A DNA stretch of 64,000 bases, taken from Aurelia coerulea (lineage: Eukaryota; Cnidaria; Scyphozoa; Semaeostomeae; Ulmaridae). Below are positions 1 through 10,300 of the stretch, piece by piece. Location: the NCBI GenBank assembly GCA_039566865.1, contig CM076943.1:39936663-40000662 (forward strand), written 5' to 3'. The notes below the pieces were generated by a model, which had not been told where the DNA came from, did not search any database, and saw only the letters and a list, made by a program, of their open reading frames with translations. Position 1 is the first letter of the stretch, and the number at the start of each line of letters is the position of its first letter. Position numbers and translations under genes: made by a program.

Positions 1-23
1 ATGCATAATTTATTTTTGCGCAC

Positions 24-213
24 CCGGTGAAGGTGAAGGTGAAGTTCTAGTTTTAGCGCCAAGCGCTGGGATCGCAGAAGTAGAATAGGCCTAATCGAGT
101 CCGCGACCCCTTGTCATGACGCTGAAGTGATGGGGCTCTACCTGGGATCAAACCCGGTCCACCTGACTGTTCTGGCTGCAATGTTAGAAGATTACACCAC
201 TGCACCACAAAAC
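24..213 (-). mobile_element. tRNA-derived SINE, copy 1
   Basis: Read on the minus strand, a pol III A box (TGCAGTGGTGTAAT, about 193-208) is followed about 50 bases later by a B box (GGGTTTGATCCC, 144-155). The body is shared with a second copy at 12249-12440 (AGAACAGTCA, CCAGGTAGA, AAGGGGTCG, GATCC(C)AGCGC). The minus-strand 3' end carries a short hexamer run of the CTTCAC type at 24-43. It is not a tRNA gene: no acceptor stem can be formed and the body is about 190 bases. The match between two dispersed copies with pol III boxes makes a SINE the best call. Confidence 0.8.
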
Positions 214-474
214 CTTTACCGGTACTTAAAAGCACTGGACATATACCGTAGTTAAATTTGGCTTTACGAAAATTACATGATTGCATATGCCTAAAAAAGG
301 GCCAAAACACTTCATCAAATCACAAAGAACCTCCTTGCACAGAATGATAAAAAATCGCGTTTTTCTTAGTTAAGAGATATCGACGGCATGTTTATTGCCA
401 GGGGATTGAAAAACTTTAGTATTTGCTTGAACATCTTTTTCTTATAACTCCTGAGAGAGCTGAAATACCGTCGC

Positions 475-726
475 GCGTTGCTCGGTGTGAGGAGATTCCC
501 TACGATTTGATCAAGGGTTTTAGGCCTTTCAAGCAATTCGCATCCAAGATATTTTCGTAAGTCGATTTTAGCCTGTATTTTCCGTGTTCATGAAAATGCG
601 AGAAAAATAGAAAGATAGTTTGGCCTTTCGGCTTTTAACTGAAATTTGAATAATTCAAATACGTCCAGTATTATTTCTTGGTGCTATGAATCTTTAAAGG
701 TGGGAACTTTTTTCCGGTTCACCCAG
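475..726. mobile_element. Right half of a TA-type MITE (CCGGGTGA... family)
   Basis: The right end (GGTGGGAACTTTTTTCC then CACCCAG, followed by TA at 727-728) matches the right end of the complete element at 54066-54648. The interior also matches it (GATTTGATCAAG, TTTTAGGCC). No left inverted repeat is present, so the copy is truncated; its left limit is approximate. Confidence 0.6.
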
Positions 727-790
727 TAGGCTTAACTGCTCTGAGTGCTTTGACAACTGTACAATGATTCTTTGCCATTATTTCTGACAG

Positions 791-900
791 GTTGAAAGCG
801 ATCCAGTAAAGAGAGCGAGAGAGTACATGAAGTCATTTCAAGGAAATGAGACGACTAAAGATTACGTCAAGTTACTGCTAGTCAATACAGAAGAATTCAA
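791..900 (+). CDS. Internal exon 1 (of five seen) of a split coiled-coil gene
   Basis: This is a 110-base open stretch between an acceptor (ATTTCTGACAG, AG at 789-790) and a donor (GTCAGT at 901). It begins in phase 0 and encodes about 36 residues starting VESDPVKRAREYMKSF and ending NTEEF plus two bases of a lysine codon. Those two bases are completed by the single leading G of the exon at 5301, which supports joining them. The peptide is charged and helix-prone, and I do not recognise a family. Upstream exons must lie outside the window. The call rests on splice signals and phase agreement, not homology. Confidence 0.55.
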
Positions 901-948
901 GTCAGTGTTTCATCCGTCACTTTAATTTCTTCTGTTATTAATTGTGTA

Positions 949-1290
949 CTGGGTGTCCCAGAAAAAAGTATGCAGATTTGGTTGGGTCCCGCCGCAGGAG
1001 GCCAAATCGCGTATTATAGCGGCCTAGCTTACTAATGTAATTTATTCTGCTGCTGTTTCCAAACTGCAACATAAAGATAGCAGTATGTGTTCTTTGTTTA
1101 CAGTTTACGGAAGCAAAATAACATCTCTCTTTTCCAGAACTCACCGTCGGATAAGAATCTTTAAAAATGATTTCACAAATGGTTAATGCATTATCCGTAT
1201 GATTTAATGCCTTAACAGTAGCTTCGGGCACTTTTATACTATGATTCCATTTGCAGTATTTGTGATATCTTGAGTACTTCCAGAACATAT
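949..1290. repeat. Fragment related to the TA element at 36390-36995
   Basis: The start (CTGGGTGTCCCAGAAAAAAG then TATGCAGATTTGGTTG) closely matches the left end of the palindromic element at 36390. No matching right end was found nearby, so this is a truncated copy of uncertain extent. Confidence 0.4.
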
Positions 1291-1424
1291 CTTTTAGCTA
1301 TTCTAAAACAATCTTGATCGAGGTACGTTTTTATGCATCTTTATACGAAGTGCTCGATTGAGTGATTCTTTTTTATGATAGCTAAAAGGTCTATTATAGC
1401 GACTTCTATGTATCAACAAGTTTT

Positions 1425-1560
1425 TAGGTTGTGACATCATCAAATTGCTAGATCATAAAACAGAAAAGCCATACAATTGTGCTCACCACTCCACCATGCT
1501 ATAGACCTTCATAAAACTACGGTTTTTCCTCAAGTTGATCTGAAGCGAAAATTTGCATTG
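1425..1560 (+). repeat. Dispersed repeat (GACGTCATCAAAT family), copy 1
   Basis: The order of motifs GTGACATCATCAAATT, AATCATAAAACAGAAAAG, CCACCATG and TAGACCTTCATAAAACTA is repeated at 8868-9390, 12955-13560, 19040-19510 and, in part, 37020-37150 and 55955-56060. The function is unknown and no ends are defined. Confidence 0.5.
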
Positions 1561-1810
1561 TTGCAAATGAATAGCACTGTTGAATGATGAGGAATGTCGT
1601 TTAAATTTTTGGATACCTTGCTTCCTTTTCGAGCTATCCACTAATTTGTATGATTGGCTGATGACGTCATTTTGTTTGCAATGCAAAAGGTAAAGAAAGT
1701 ATGCAAGGCTGACTATGTTTCCAATGAAAGTCAACTCAAAGACCTTTTCTTGAATTGAAATGCTTTTCTAAACGTCTTATCAGTTCACGAGACAGTGTTT
1801 ATTACATTTA

Positions 1811-2560
1811 GGTCCCGTTTATACTATTCCAGTACGAAACAAATACGGCACAGTTTTATGCTATTCAAACAGAATTGTCATTTACATTATACCGGCACAA
1901 AATGAACACAATAGGTTTGACTATGCGCAACTCGAGAATATGACAAGGTGCATGCTTTCATAAATGAGCCAAATAATCGCCTCGATGCCAATCCAACATG
2001 AAATGATGCTTCATTCGCCGTTTACACTATGCCGATGGAGCGACAAAGCCAGTTAGCGTACAGTAATCATTTCGTGACGTATTCAATTTTCATTTTAATT
2101 CATTTCATTTTCATTTTAAATTCTTTATACACGGTGGCCCCATCAACCAAGAGTGGCTGCTTTTCAGGGGGCCGTGGCAAAAACCTACTTACAATACTAC
2201 CAAAATTAAAAATAAAAAGAATATTTACAATGTTAAATTAGAATAAATGAAAAATTAAAAGCTATTTACATTTCAGTCTACATTTAAAAGTAGACAGAGA
2301 GGGGGCTAGCTTGACTTCATGCTCCAACTCATTCCAAAGCTTTGATCCACGGAACGAAAATGCTTTTTGGCCATTGCTTGTTTTCATTCGTGGAGCAAGC
2401 AAGTCAGTCTCAGAATTTCTCAAATTTACAATCTCCCTTGTCGAGTTTCTCGTGAATAGAGTAGAGAGTACAAACTCTGCCGGCATAGTGTAAACAGGAG
2501 GCCAATTCGGCACAATTTCATGTCGTATTCATTTTGTACCGGAATAGCTTAACTTGGGTC
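1811..2560. mobile_element. TNA-type (PIF/Harbinger-like) MITE interrupted by a LINE tail
   Basis: The left end GGTCCCGTTTATACTATTCC and the inverted right end (GGAATAGCTTAACTTGGGTC) share the (A)CTATTCC(A/G)GTAC core of the giant element at 32735. Flanking triplets are TTA and GTA, so the TSD has decayed. The interior holds a minus-strand LINE insertion at about 2078-2478, with MITE sequence resuming at CCGGCATAGTGTAAAC. Confidence 0.6.
2078..2478 (-). mobile_element. 5'-truncated LINE tail with end of the RT ORF
   Basis: On the minus strand the open frame contains KAFSFRGSKLWNELEHEV, followed by SLSTFKCRLK. This resembles the C-terminal tail of CR1/L2/jockey-type reverse transcriptase proteins (F-RG-x-x-LWN-x-L ... 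S-x-x-x-FK-x-x-LK). It is followed by a 3' untranslated stretch ending in a simple repeat of GAAAAT and AATGAAAT words near 2080-2120. It is a dead copy. Confidence 0.6.
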
Positions 2561-2951
2561 GTATTCTGCTCAGCTAAAATGTCTCCTGCAAATGTAACAT
2601 TTGAAAGATCAGATGCAGATATTTCCATATATAATTCTAATGATCTGCAAACAAAATGACGTCATCAGCTGATGCTTAAAATCAGTGGCTAACTTGAAAG
2701 ATAAATGTGATATAAAAAAACCTTAGCAGGATTTCCTATCAGTCGACAGTGCTGTTCATATGCACCAATAAACATTTTCGCTTCAGGTCACTTTTAAAGG
2801 TTGCACCGTTTCTTCCCTATTGATTTCGGAGTCACGATGATTTAATTTTGGTGCCAAACACTTCATGAATTCTTTCAATAAAGAGAGACATGCTGTAATT
2901 CTGAAAGCTATCAAGACATCAGAAATTGCTAAAATGCAACTATAACAGAGG

Positions 2952-3547
2952 AACAAGGGCAGATTTTGTAATACAATAGCATGAGTTGCTTTTGTTGACA
3001 CCTCAATTCAAAGCGATTAGCGATCACAGACAAAGGATTCTCTCAACCAGTAATTCAAAACAAACAAAGCCGCAAAAGTTTCTCGGAAACCCAGGTAGCT
3101 AGCACGCTCGTTGTGCATTCCAGAAATTATTTTTAAGGGCAAACATGAGCATAGATCGAAAGAAGAAGGATATATCTACACATCTGCCGCGGGCATTTTA
3201 TTTCTTTGGTCCAGAGGCTGAGCAGTAAATGTTTTGATAACACCCAAAAAATAAGAGAATTGAATCGCCTCCTAAACGGCTTGTGAACCAAACAAATAAA
3301 ATGCCCGCGGCAGATTTGTAGATGCATCCTTCTTCTTTCGATCTACGCTCATGTTTGCCCTTAAAACCAATTTCTGGAATACACAACGAACGAGCTAGCT
3401 ACCCGGGTTTCAAAGAAACTTTTGCGGCTTTGTTTGTTTTGAATTACTGGTTGAGAGAATTTCCTTTGTCTGTGATCGCTAATCGCTTTGAATTGAGGTG
3501 TAAACAAAAGTAACTCATGCTATTGTATTACAAAATCTGCCCTTGTT
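2952..3547. mobile_element. Foldback element, 9-bp TSD family, copy 1
   Basis: The element is almost wholly palindromic, with two arms of about 280 bases. It starts AACAAGGGCAGATTTTG and ends with the inverse. It is flanked by a perfect 9-bp direct repeat TAACAGAGG (2943-2951 and 3548-3556). There is no coding capacity. The same arms recur at 6885-7500, 46755-48300 and 48521-48818. A 9-bp TSD would fit Mutator-like transposition, but the superfamily is an inference. Confidence 0.85.
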
Positions 3548-3781
3548 TAACAGAGGTGGAAAAAATGCACGAAGGCACGAAGCAGCTTCGCAGGAAGCTC
3601 GGTTGTTTGATTGCATGCACATTTTGAAAACTGTGAAAAAGGTTCACATGAAAACGGCACATTTTGCCGGCACATTTTGAACATGGCATTTTGCCGGAAT
3701 CGTCTGAACGCTAGCTCAAATGTTGCTACCGTCACATTTTTTACTGTTTCTAAAATATGCCAGCATCTTGTGAACGCAGTC

Positions 3782-3970
3782 TAAAAGAAGAAAAGGGTAA
3801 GAACAAGGAAGGATACAAACAAGGAAGAGATGACAGCAGAAATGAAAGAAAAGAAAGGAAAAGAACGAGGAGAAGAGAAAGAACGAATATGGGAAGGGGG
3901 AGAAGACAGGGTGAAAAGAGTAAATAAAAATGGAAAATGTAAAAGAAGAAAGCAGGGCACAGAGAAGGAC
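3782..3970 (+). repeat. Polypurine tract
   Basis: About 185 bases made almost only of A and G on the plus strand (AAAGAAGAAAAGGG-type words). It gives long but meaningless lysine- and glutamate-rich or phenylalanine- and serine-rich frames on the two strands. Confidence 0.6.
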
Positions 3971-4220
3971 AGCACAAGGAACTGTAGGGTTGTTCTTCTA
4001 CTGTTTATATGCGTTGTGCAGTAGTTTGACATTTGGCATAAGAAAAATTGATAACACGATAGCAGGAAGGGTCTTAGGCTGATGTCACTTCGCAGGAGCG
4101 TTAAGTATTTTGTCATCACTCTGAACTATAGAAAGTACCTGCAATTCCTTTGAAACCATTAAAGAGCCACTGCTAACCATGATCCTTTGTGGCGCCAAAG
4201 TTGACTTTTGTATTATCTGA

Positions 4221-4680
4221 GGCCCCGTTTGCATCAACCCGGGGTAGTATCCACCCCGGGTCAGCTCAAAACTGCCTCATTGAGAAAGTCGCTGTTTACA
4301 TTAGCCTGGGCCAGCTCGGTGGCGTGGTAAATAGCCAGCCCGGGGCAGCTCTCTAAGTTACATTAGTTGACACGTGGCAAGTTGGCTTTTTGATTTCCTT
4401 TGTTTTCATGATAACAACTTTTGTTAAATGACCCCGGGTTGGCTACTTTGAATTGTTAACACGACCCCGGGTTGAGCTGACCAGCCTTCACATGGAAAAA
4501 TTCTTCAAAAAGCCAGCCCGCCTCAACAGGTCAACCCTACCATCGAGAAGCGTTAACCGCCTTGGCGGGTTGACCCGGGCTGGCTAATGGGTTCGTGTAA
4601 ATGCTTGAAGAGATGTGACTGGAGAAGGGCTGACCCTCTGCGGCTTGTTGGAGCCAACCCGGGCTCGCGTAAACAGGCCC
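4221..4680. mobile_element. TNA-type MITE with internal CCCGGG-rich motifs
   Basis: The ends are GGCCCCGTTTGCATCAACCC and the inverse of GGGCCTGTTTACGCGAGCCC, flanked by a TGA duplication (4218-4220, 4681-4683). The interior repeats a short motif of the form (A)ACCCGGG(C/T)TGGC in both orientations. There is no coding capacity. Confidence 0.75.
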
Positions 4681-4970
4681 TGAAAGTTGTTCCTGGCCTA
4701 GGTGCTCTTTGGTTTGCTTTTCATTTGCATACATAGGATTGTGGTTGATAATCGATTTTTGGCGTAGACAAAGTCATTGAGTCCAAAACTTGATATTTTC
4801 TCTTTCTCAAATTTTTAAAGTGGCCTTTGCAATGGACATACCGCCCATACCTCGCACGTGACATATCTTTGTTGTCCAAAAAAGAAAATTGTTTGGGAAG
4901 TTTTTTGTCTTGCACATAGCCAAGAATGTAAGCAAAGCCTTTATGTTTCTTTTAACAGGGCAGTTTGTAT

Positions 4971-5125
4971 GAAGTGAGATTAAGGCCAAATTTAAAAGTC
5001 AAATGTTGAAAGACATTTTGACATCCAAACATACAAAATGATATTCAAACATGCAATTTTGTATGTTTGGATGTCAAATGTCTTTCGACATTTAACTTTT
5101 AATTTTGGCCTTAATCTCACTTCAT
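4971..5125. mobile_element. Near-perfect hairpin MITE, 155 bp
   Basis: The arms GAAGTGAGATTAAGGCC... and its inverse pair along almost their full length around a short loop near 5045. The outermost bases read TATGAAG / CTTCATA, compatible with a TA target. A GAAATG-rich tail at 5183-5212 follows after a gap. Confidence 0.7.
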
Positions 5126-5300
5126 AAGTTTGTAAATCAATTTTGCATTACGTTGAATACTTACCTTGTATAAATATTATAAAATGAAATGAAAATGAAA
5201 TGAAATGTTAACAGGAGGTCTTAGATCAAAAGGAAGGAAGATTCCGTTACCAATTTAAAATCTGTTTTACAGATTTGACGTCCGTCCATTTTCCTTTTAG

Positions 5301-5485
5301 GCAAAAAATTGCAACTTTGCAGAAAGAATTAGAATCCGTTCGATTCGCCCTTATTGGTAAAACTGACCAGTTGCAAGAAACACAGAGAAAGCTGTATACT
5401 GCAACGAACACTTCTGAGAGAAACAGGAATGAAAGTTTAAGAGCAAAATTGAAATTCGATGAATTGAAGAATAAATTCGAAGCAG
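5301..5485 (+). CDS. Internal exon 2 of the split coiled-coil gene
   Basis: A 185-base exon lies between a polypyrimidine-rich acceptor (TTTTCCTTTTAG, ending 5300) and a GTACGT donor at 5486. One leading base completes a Lys codon from the exon ending at 900; the exon then encodes about 61 residues beginning QKIATLQKELESVRFALIG and ending KLKFDELKNKFEA. It ends with one base of a Glu codon completed by the two leading bases of the exon at 12471. The sequence has clear heptad-like spacing of L/I/A with many E, K, Q and R, typical of a coiled coil. The family is not recognised. Confidence 0.65.
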
Positions 5486-5778
5486 GTACGTAGGCCTAAT
5501 CCTTTGAAAAAATTTATAATAGCTGCTCTCGGATGACCTCTTCAGTATAGGCATCAACTGTAAGGTATGCACCCTAAGCCAGCCTCATCTTGATGGACCA
5601 ATCAGACTGCATAAATTTAGATTGGAAGCGTAAAAGACGTCTATATACCGGGTGAATCAGAAAAAAGAATCCCCGCTTGGAAGGCCACTGCTCCATAAAT
5701 ATCAAAGCAATAGTATTGAAAACTGTCTTGTTTTACAGCCAATATGTTCAATTAGGTTCAGTAATTTACCCGGCTTTA

Positions 5779-6646
5779 ACCCTAATCCATATATGGGCTT
5801 TTTTCGAGCTACCATTTATGGGGGGGGGTGCTTTCCACCCCCCCCCCCCCTCTGAAAACTGCCTTAGACTCATCCGAATTCAATACAACTTGGTACAGTT
5901 ATAGAACAGGTAATTTTTAGCTTGTATCGTATTTGGGTGTGGCTGCCACGCCTTGTGACGTCACAGTGACGTCACGAAGCTGAAAATCTGTGAAAATCAA
6001 GCTTCCAAGTTGAATTCAAGTTAAATGAAGATTTTGCATGAACTTTATGCAGTTTTTGGTTCAGTTTGTCAACATATTTGGTGATAGAATATTATTTTAT
6101 TGAAAATAACGATTTTGGAGTGATATTTTGGCAGAAATTAGCCGATTCTTATGACGTCATTTGCGCGATTAATTTACTCTTTGTAAAAAGACACCAAAAC
6201 ACCTGAAAAATGGTGATTATCTACAACAAATGTATCCTTAGAGTGTTTTTCATTGAAAAAGTTCGAAAAAACTTGAAAAAATTGCTAATTAGGCCAAAAT
6301 GGCGGCAAAAATGACGTCATTATCAGAAAATGCTGTCATCATCAAATTCCAGAAATTCCGGTATCAAATTGAAGCCCTTTGTTTGTTGATTCATTTGCTA
6401 CTTCATAATTCAATCAAATAATTCCATTGAAATCATTGAAAAGAATTATTTTGCTGCTACCTCCTTCCAAATATGGGCATGTCACGTGACCTGTGAGTCC
6501 TATTGTTCAAAAATTTGTCCACCAAAATGTGGCTAATAGATAATCAGTAAAAGTCAGGGAGGCTGGGGGACATAGCAAATGTCGTTTAAAAACGCGGCAA
6601 ATGAAACCTTGATGGGGGTGGAATCCACCCCCATGTGGATTAGGGT
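5779..6646. mobile_element. Element nested in A1 (ACCCTAATCC ends)
   Basis: It starts ACCCTAATCCATATATGGG and ends with the inverse (TGTGGATTAGGGT). Next to each end are short G- and C-run hairpins (GGGGGGG/CCCCCCC at 5819-5851 and GGGGGTGGAATCCACCCCC at 6615-6633). The interior is AT-rich with four TGACGTCA palindromes. Sequence on each side matches adjacent parts of other A copies. A TSD is not clear. Confidence 0.55.
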
Positions 6647-6884
6647 CAATCGGCCATTCCTTCCCATGGATATGGGTGATTTTATGCAAAGAGCTCTTCC
6701 AAAAACCTGCAAAAACGAATGAAAACAATGAGCAAATTTTCCTTCCTGCAATTTATGACACTCACATGAATTCATGTATTTTGTCCTCTTGGAAGAATGG
6801 AATCTCCCTGAATAGGTCATCGATACCAGGGGTAGGACTTGTTCATCCTCCCAAGAGGATAGAACGTGCTAAAGCGTCCACAAG

Positions 6885-7500
6885 AACAAGCGCAGATTTT
6901 GTAATACAAGGCTATACAATAGCAACAGTTGCATTTGATTAACAGCTCAATTCAAAGCGATTAGAGACTGCTGACAAAGGAAATTCTCTCAACCAGTAAT
7001 TCAAAGCAAACAAAACTGTAAAAGTTTCCCTGAAACCGGTAGTGCAAAATCTCGCCTTGTACTAGCGAAAGGTGGTTTTTAAGAGAAGTTTATGTGCCTA
7101 CAACGAAAGAAAAAAGGGTAAATCAAAAGTTCTGTCTTGCGGATTTCGTTTATTCGATTCAGAATCCGAGCAGAAGGCATTGCAATTCTCGTGTATTTAG
7201 GGCTTCAATGAAATGATTATGAAATAGCTCCTGAATCAAACAAACAAAATCCGCCAGATGGAACTTTAGATTTACCCTTCTTCCTTCGTTATAAGCACAT
7301 AACTTTTTTTAGAAACCATCTTTCGCTTGCACAAGGCGAGAGTTTGCCCTAGTAGTTTTGGGGAAACATTTACAGGTTTGTTTGTTTGTTTTGAATTACT
7401 GGTTGAGAGAATGTCCTTTGTCTGCAGTCGCTAATAGCTTTGAATTGAGGTGTCAATCAAACGCAACTGTTGCTATTGTATTACAAAATCTGCCCTTGTT
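6885..7500. mobile_element. Foldback element, 9-bp TSD family, copy 2 (nested in A1)
   Basis: Its ends are AACAAGCGCAGATTTTG and the inverse of AACAAGGGCAGATTTTG. The two arms correspond to those of the copy at 2952. It is flanked by a perfect 9-bp duplication GTCCACAAG (6876-6884, 7501-7509). It is inserted inside the TA element that spans 5648-8129. Confidence 0.85.
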
Positions 7501-7713
7501 GTCCACAAGCCATTACTGTAAGGCCATAGCAAGGCAAAAATGTCAGGGATATTTGTTCATGATTTTGGGCACGTTTTGAAGGTTTTTGAAAGGCTTTCTG
7601 GAGAAAATTCCTCATAATTTCAGAATGGAGTGGCCGATTTCAGTGAGGTAAATTTTATAGTAGGTTTGAACATTTGTACCATTAAACTATATATTTGCCC
7701 ATATCATGGTCTT

Positions 7714-8118
7714 GATAGCCAGAGAGCTTTCACCTTTCAAACAGGGATTCTTTTTTCTGATAGCCAGAGACCTTTCACCTTTCAAACGGGGATTCTTTTT
7801 TCTGATAGCCAGAGAGCTTTCACCTTTCAAACGGGGATTCTTTTTTCTGATAGCCAGAGAGCTTTCACCTTTCAAACGGGGATTCTTTTTTCTGATAGCC
7901 AGAGAGCTTTCACCTTTCAAACGGGGATTCTTTTTTCTGATAGCCAGAGAGCTTTCACCTTTCAAACGGGGATTCTTTTTTCTGATAGCCAGAGAGCTTT
8001 CATCTCTCAAACGGGGATCCTTTTTTCTGATAGCCAGAGAGCTTTCACCCTTCAAACGGGGATTCTTTTTTCTGATAGCCAGAGAGCTTTCACCTTTCAA
8101 ACGGGGATTCTTTTTTCT
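7714..8118 (+). repeat. 45-bp minisatellite, 9 units
   Basis: Nine head-to-tail units of exactly 45 bases begin GATAGCCAGAGAGCTTTC and end GGGGATTCTTTTTTCT. Units start at 7714, 7759, 7804 and so on to 8074. The last 20 or so bases of each unit equal the terminal inverted repeat of element A1, so the array grew from that end. Because 45 is divisible by 3, several frames stay open (15-residue repeats on both strands), but these are by-products of periodicity. Confidence 0.95.
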
Positions 8119-8241
8119 GACTCACCCTGTATAATAATGATAATTAAACGAATATTTATACAGGATGTACACTTAAACTAGTTACGAGTTAAACTGCTAT
8201 TGTCAATGTGTGTCCTGTGCCCTATGCCTAAATTTACAATA

Positions 8242-8399
8242 GACCATTTTGACATTTAGAAAAGGGCCTGGAGAGAGCAACATTTTTCTGGTAAATGGCT
8301 GCCACAGTTCAATTTATCGTTGGTGAAAAGCCCTGTGGCAGCCATTTACCAGAAAAATATTGCTCTCCCCAGATCTTTTTTCTAAATGTCAAAATGGTC
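8242..8399. mobile_element. Near-perfect hairpin MITE, TA target
   Basis: The arms (GACCATTTTGACATTTAG... CTGGTAAATGGCTGCCAC) are inverted around a short loop near 8310-8330. Flanking TA dinucleotides are at 8240-8241 and 8400-8401. Length 158 bases, no coding capacity. Confidence 0.8.
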
Positions 8400-8867
8400 T
8401 ATCAAAATGAAAAAAAAAACAGATCGAACTATTTACATTCAAGTTCCAGATATGATTAACAAATAAATTTCATTTGAAATTTCTTTAATTTTTTTCTCGA
8501 ATTCATTGTAGTTCTTAATTTTACGAAGTTCCAGCGGTACTTCGTTGAGATATTTTGAGTCTCTTGAGATATTTTGCATTCCCCCTGGAACAGTTATCAA
8601 CAAGCGCCTATGCACCGGGTTTCACAAATTTATAAAATGTGGGGGCTCTTATTTCTATCGATGCAATTTGCCTAAACAATTAGTTTCATTGCATATCATT
8701 TGAACAGGAAGAAGGCTAACTTGGGTGTGAAAATCTATTTCATTAAAATCTGACTTTCCGTTTCATGAATGCGAACGATTTTAGTAAAATCAAGTTTCGC
8801 AAGACTGCTAAGATATGTCTTCATTTCTTTACTTTCACGAACGTGTGAACTCCTAAACAATGTTAAA

Positions 8868-9390
8868 TATAACATAGGGCTCAAATCTTCAAAAAGGTCG
8901 GTGTAAAATTCTATTGCAGTTTTCTTTGAAATATATGGCTTAGAAGAATCTTGGGGGCTTTTGCTGTAAATCTGCCGTGGCAATTTATTGATATCTTGAT
9001 TAGCTTCAATATGGCGGCATTTATTAAATTTGAGGCTATGACGTCATCAAATTTCTAAATCCTAAACTAGAAAAGCTACAGATTTCTGCTTGCCACCATA
9101 CTGTAGACCTCCATAAACTATGGTTTCCTTGAAGGTTCTGTAATGTTTCCTCTATTAGTTTAGGATTTACAATGATTTAAATTTTTTCAAAATTGTCCAT
9201 GAATTTTTTCAAAAATTATCGAATTGCCACCATTTTGAAAAAGATAAAGACAACATAAAATTTCCACGGCAGATTTACAGCAAAGTACCATAAGTTCCCT
9301 TCAAGCAATCCAATTCAAAGAAAAATATAATAGAATTTTACACCGACCTTTTTAAAGATTTGAAAGATTTGAGCCCTATGTAGTTAAATA
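8868..9390. repeat. Dispersed repeat (GACGTCATCAAAT family), inverted copy 2
   Basis: The arm at 8875-8985 (GGGCTCAAATCTT, AGGTCGGTGTAAAATTCTA, GCTGTAAATCTGCCGTGG) is repeated inverted at 9262-9385. The core at 9039-9130 matches the other copies of this family. Confidence 0.6.
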
Positions 9391-9496
9391 TGCTACTTCT
9401 GTTCAAAAAATTGTAACAAGGCAAACATTGCATTAGAGCACAAACGGAAAAAATATTGTTGTTAATTTCGTATCCCTGTGGGGATTATTCATTTAA

Positions 9497-10260
9497 GTGA
9501 CATTCATCATCATCATCATCATCAATTTATTTAACGTAGGCTAAATAAGACAAAAAGAATAACTAAATTACAGCTAATGTAGGCCTACTTTACAAAATTT
9601 ACAAAATTTACAAATTAATTCCTAAAGCTAATCAATAAAAAAATTTAGTGGATTATTTACAAGATAAAAATCATGCCTTCCCTACGAGGTACGGAGCGAC
9701 GCCCACCTCCCAGAGAGACGGCGGACACACCGCGCGAGGGAACCCCCACACGCATATCCTAAGCTGCGGTCGCCGCTGGGGCACAATTCCCCAGTTCAAC
9801 CGCAGCCCAGTGCCTGCATCGTGAAGGGGACCTCACATCCCGCACAGCACATCCCCCATCCCAATGAGAAGCAGCGCATCGCCCCCCCACCCCCGCGAGA
9901 AGGCTAATGAAACGTTTATCATGTAAGAAACCCAACTCTTGGAATATATGTTTTGCAGAGCCTACAGTTGCATTTATCACCATTCCAACATCTAATTCGT
10001 TTTTTGAAAATAGGAAAGGTGCTTGTTCGTTTTATTTCGTGCGGTAAAATCTGCCAAAGTTTATTTCCAAGGTAGGCTATGGTCTCAACTCCAAAGGACG
10101 TAGTTCGTACTTTTGGCAGTTGAGCATCATCACCATGCCTTAGACAGTACCTAATATTGCGTTGCATGAAAATATCCTTCATGAATGGTGGATTCAGACC
10201 GCCTTTTGTTTTATAAATTTCAGTCATGAGCAACTGTAGGTTTCTTACATGGATTGGCAC
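9497..10260 (-). mobile_element. 5'-truncated LINE, RT C-terminus and 3' UTR
   Basis: The minus-strand frame ending near 9919 contains FGVETIAYLGNKLWQILP, then FKKRIRCWNGDKCNCRLC. The final W-x-G-x-x-C-x-C-x-x-C motif is shared with LINE fragments at 37759 and 39502. The 3' end is a TGA trinucleotide run (TCA on plus) at 9505-9525. The UTR shares GTAATTTAG and TAGGCCTAC words with the tails at 37759 and 43747. A GC-rich block interrupts the UTR. Confidence 0.75.
9675..9905. other. GC-rich block inside the LINE 3' UTR
   Basis: A sharply bounded stretch of about 230 bases is far richer in G and C than its AT-rich surroundings (for example GGCGGACACACCGCGCGAGG). It has no counterpart in the related tails at 37759 or 43747. 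It shows no recognised tRNA, 5S or spliceosomal RNA consensus. It gives an open minus-strand frame, but composition alone explains that. Confidence 0.6.
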
Positions 10261-10300
10261 CGATTTAGATTGTATTACTACGATTTAGATTGTATTACTA

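Larger units (their letters stand above)
5648..8129. mobile_element. TA-type composite element A1 (host of two insertions and a minisatellite)
   Basis: The left end CCGGGTGAATCAGAAAAAAG then AATCCCCG and the inverted right end (CGGGGATTCTTTTTTCTG then ACTCACCCTG) form a terminal inverted repeat of about 30 bases. It is flanked by TA (5646-5647, 8130-8131). Partial copies at 10301, 13743, 19555 and 49020 share internal stretches, so the 2.48 kb is one element enlarged by a nested insertion at 5779-6646, a foldback at 6885-7500 and the array at 7714-8118. No transposase is present. Confidence 0.7.

Noticed and set aside
24..213. A tRNA gene
   Set aside because: A and B boxes are present, but no acceptor stem forms and the sequence is repeated with a non-tRNA body, so it is a SINE.
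3781..4119. Lys/Glu-rich and Phe/Ser/Leu-rich frames
   Set aside because: They are caused by the polypurine tract at 3782-3970.
7630..8181. Overlapping long frames (up to 183 residues) with 15-residue repeats on both strands
   Set aside because: They are produced by the 45-base minisatellite, whose length is a multiple of three. The array comes from a transposon end and has no gene signals.
9675..9905. rRNA, 5S or snRNA gene
   Set aside because: I could not match any conserved motif of these RNAs on either strand, so only the composition anomaly is reported.
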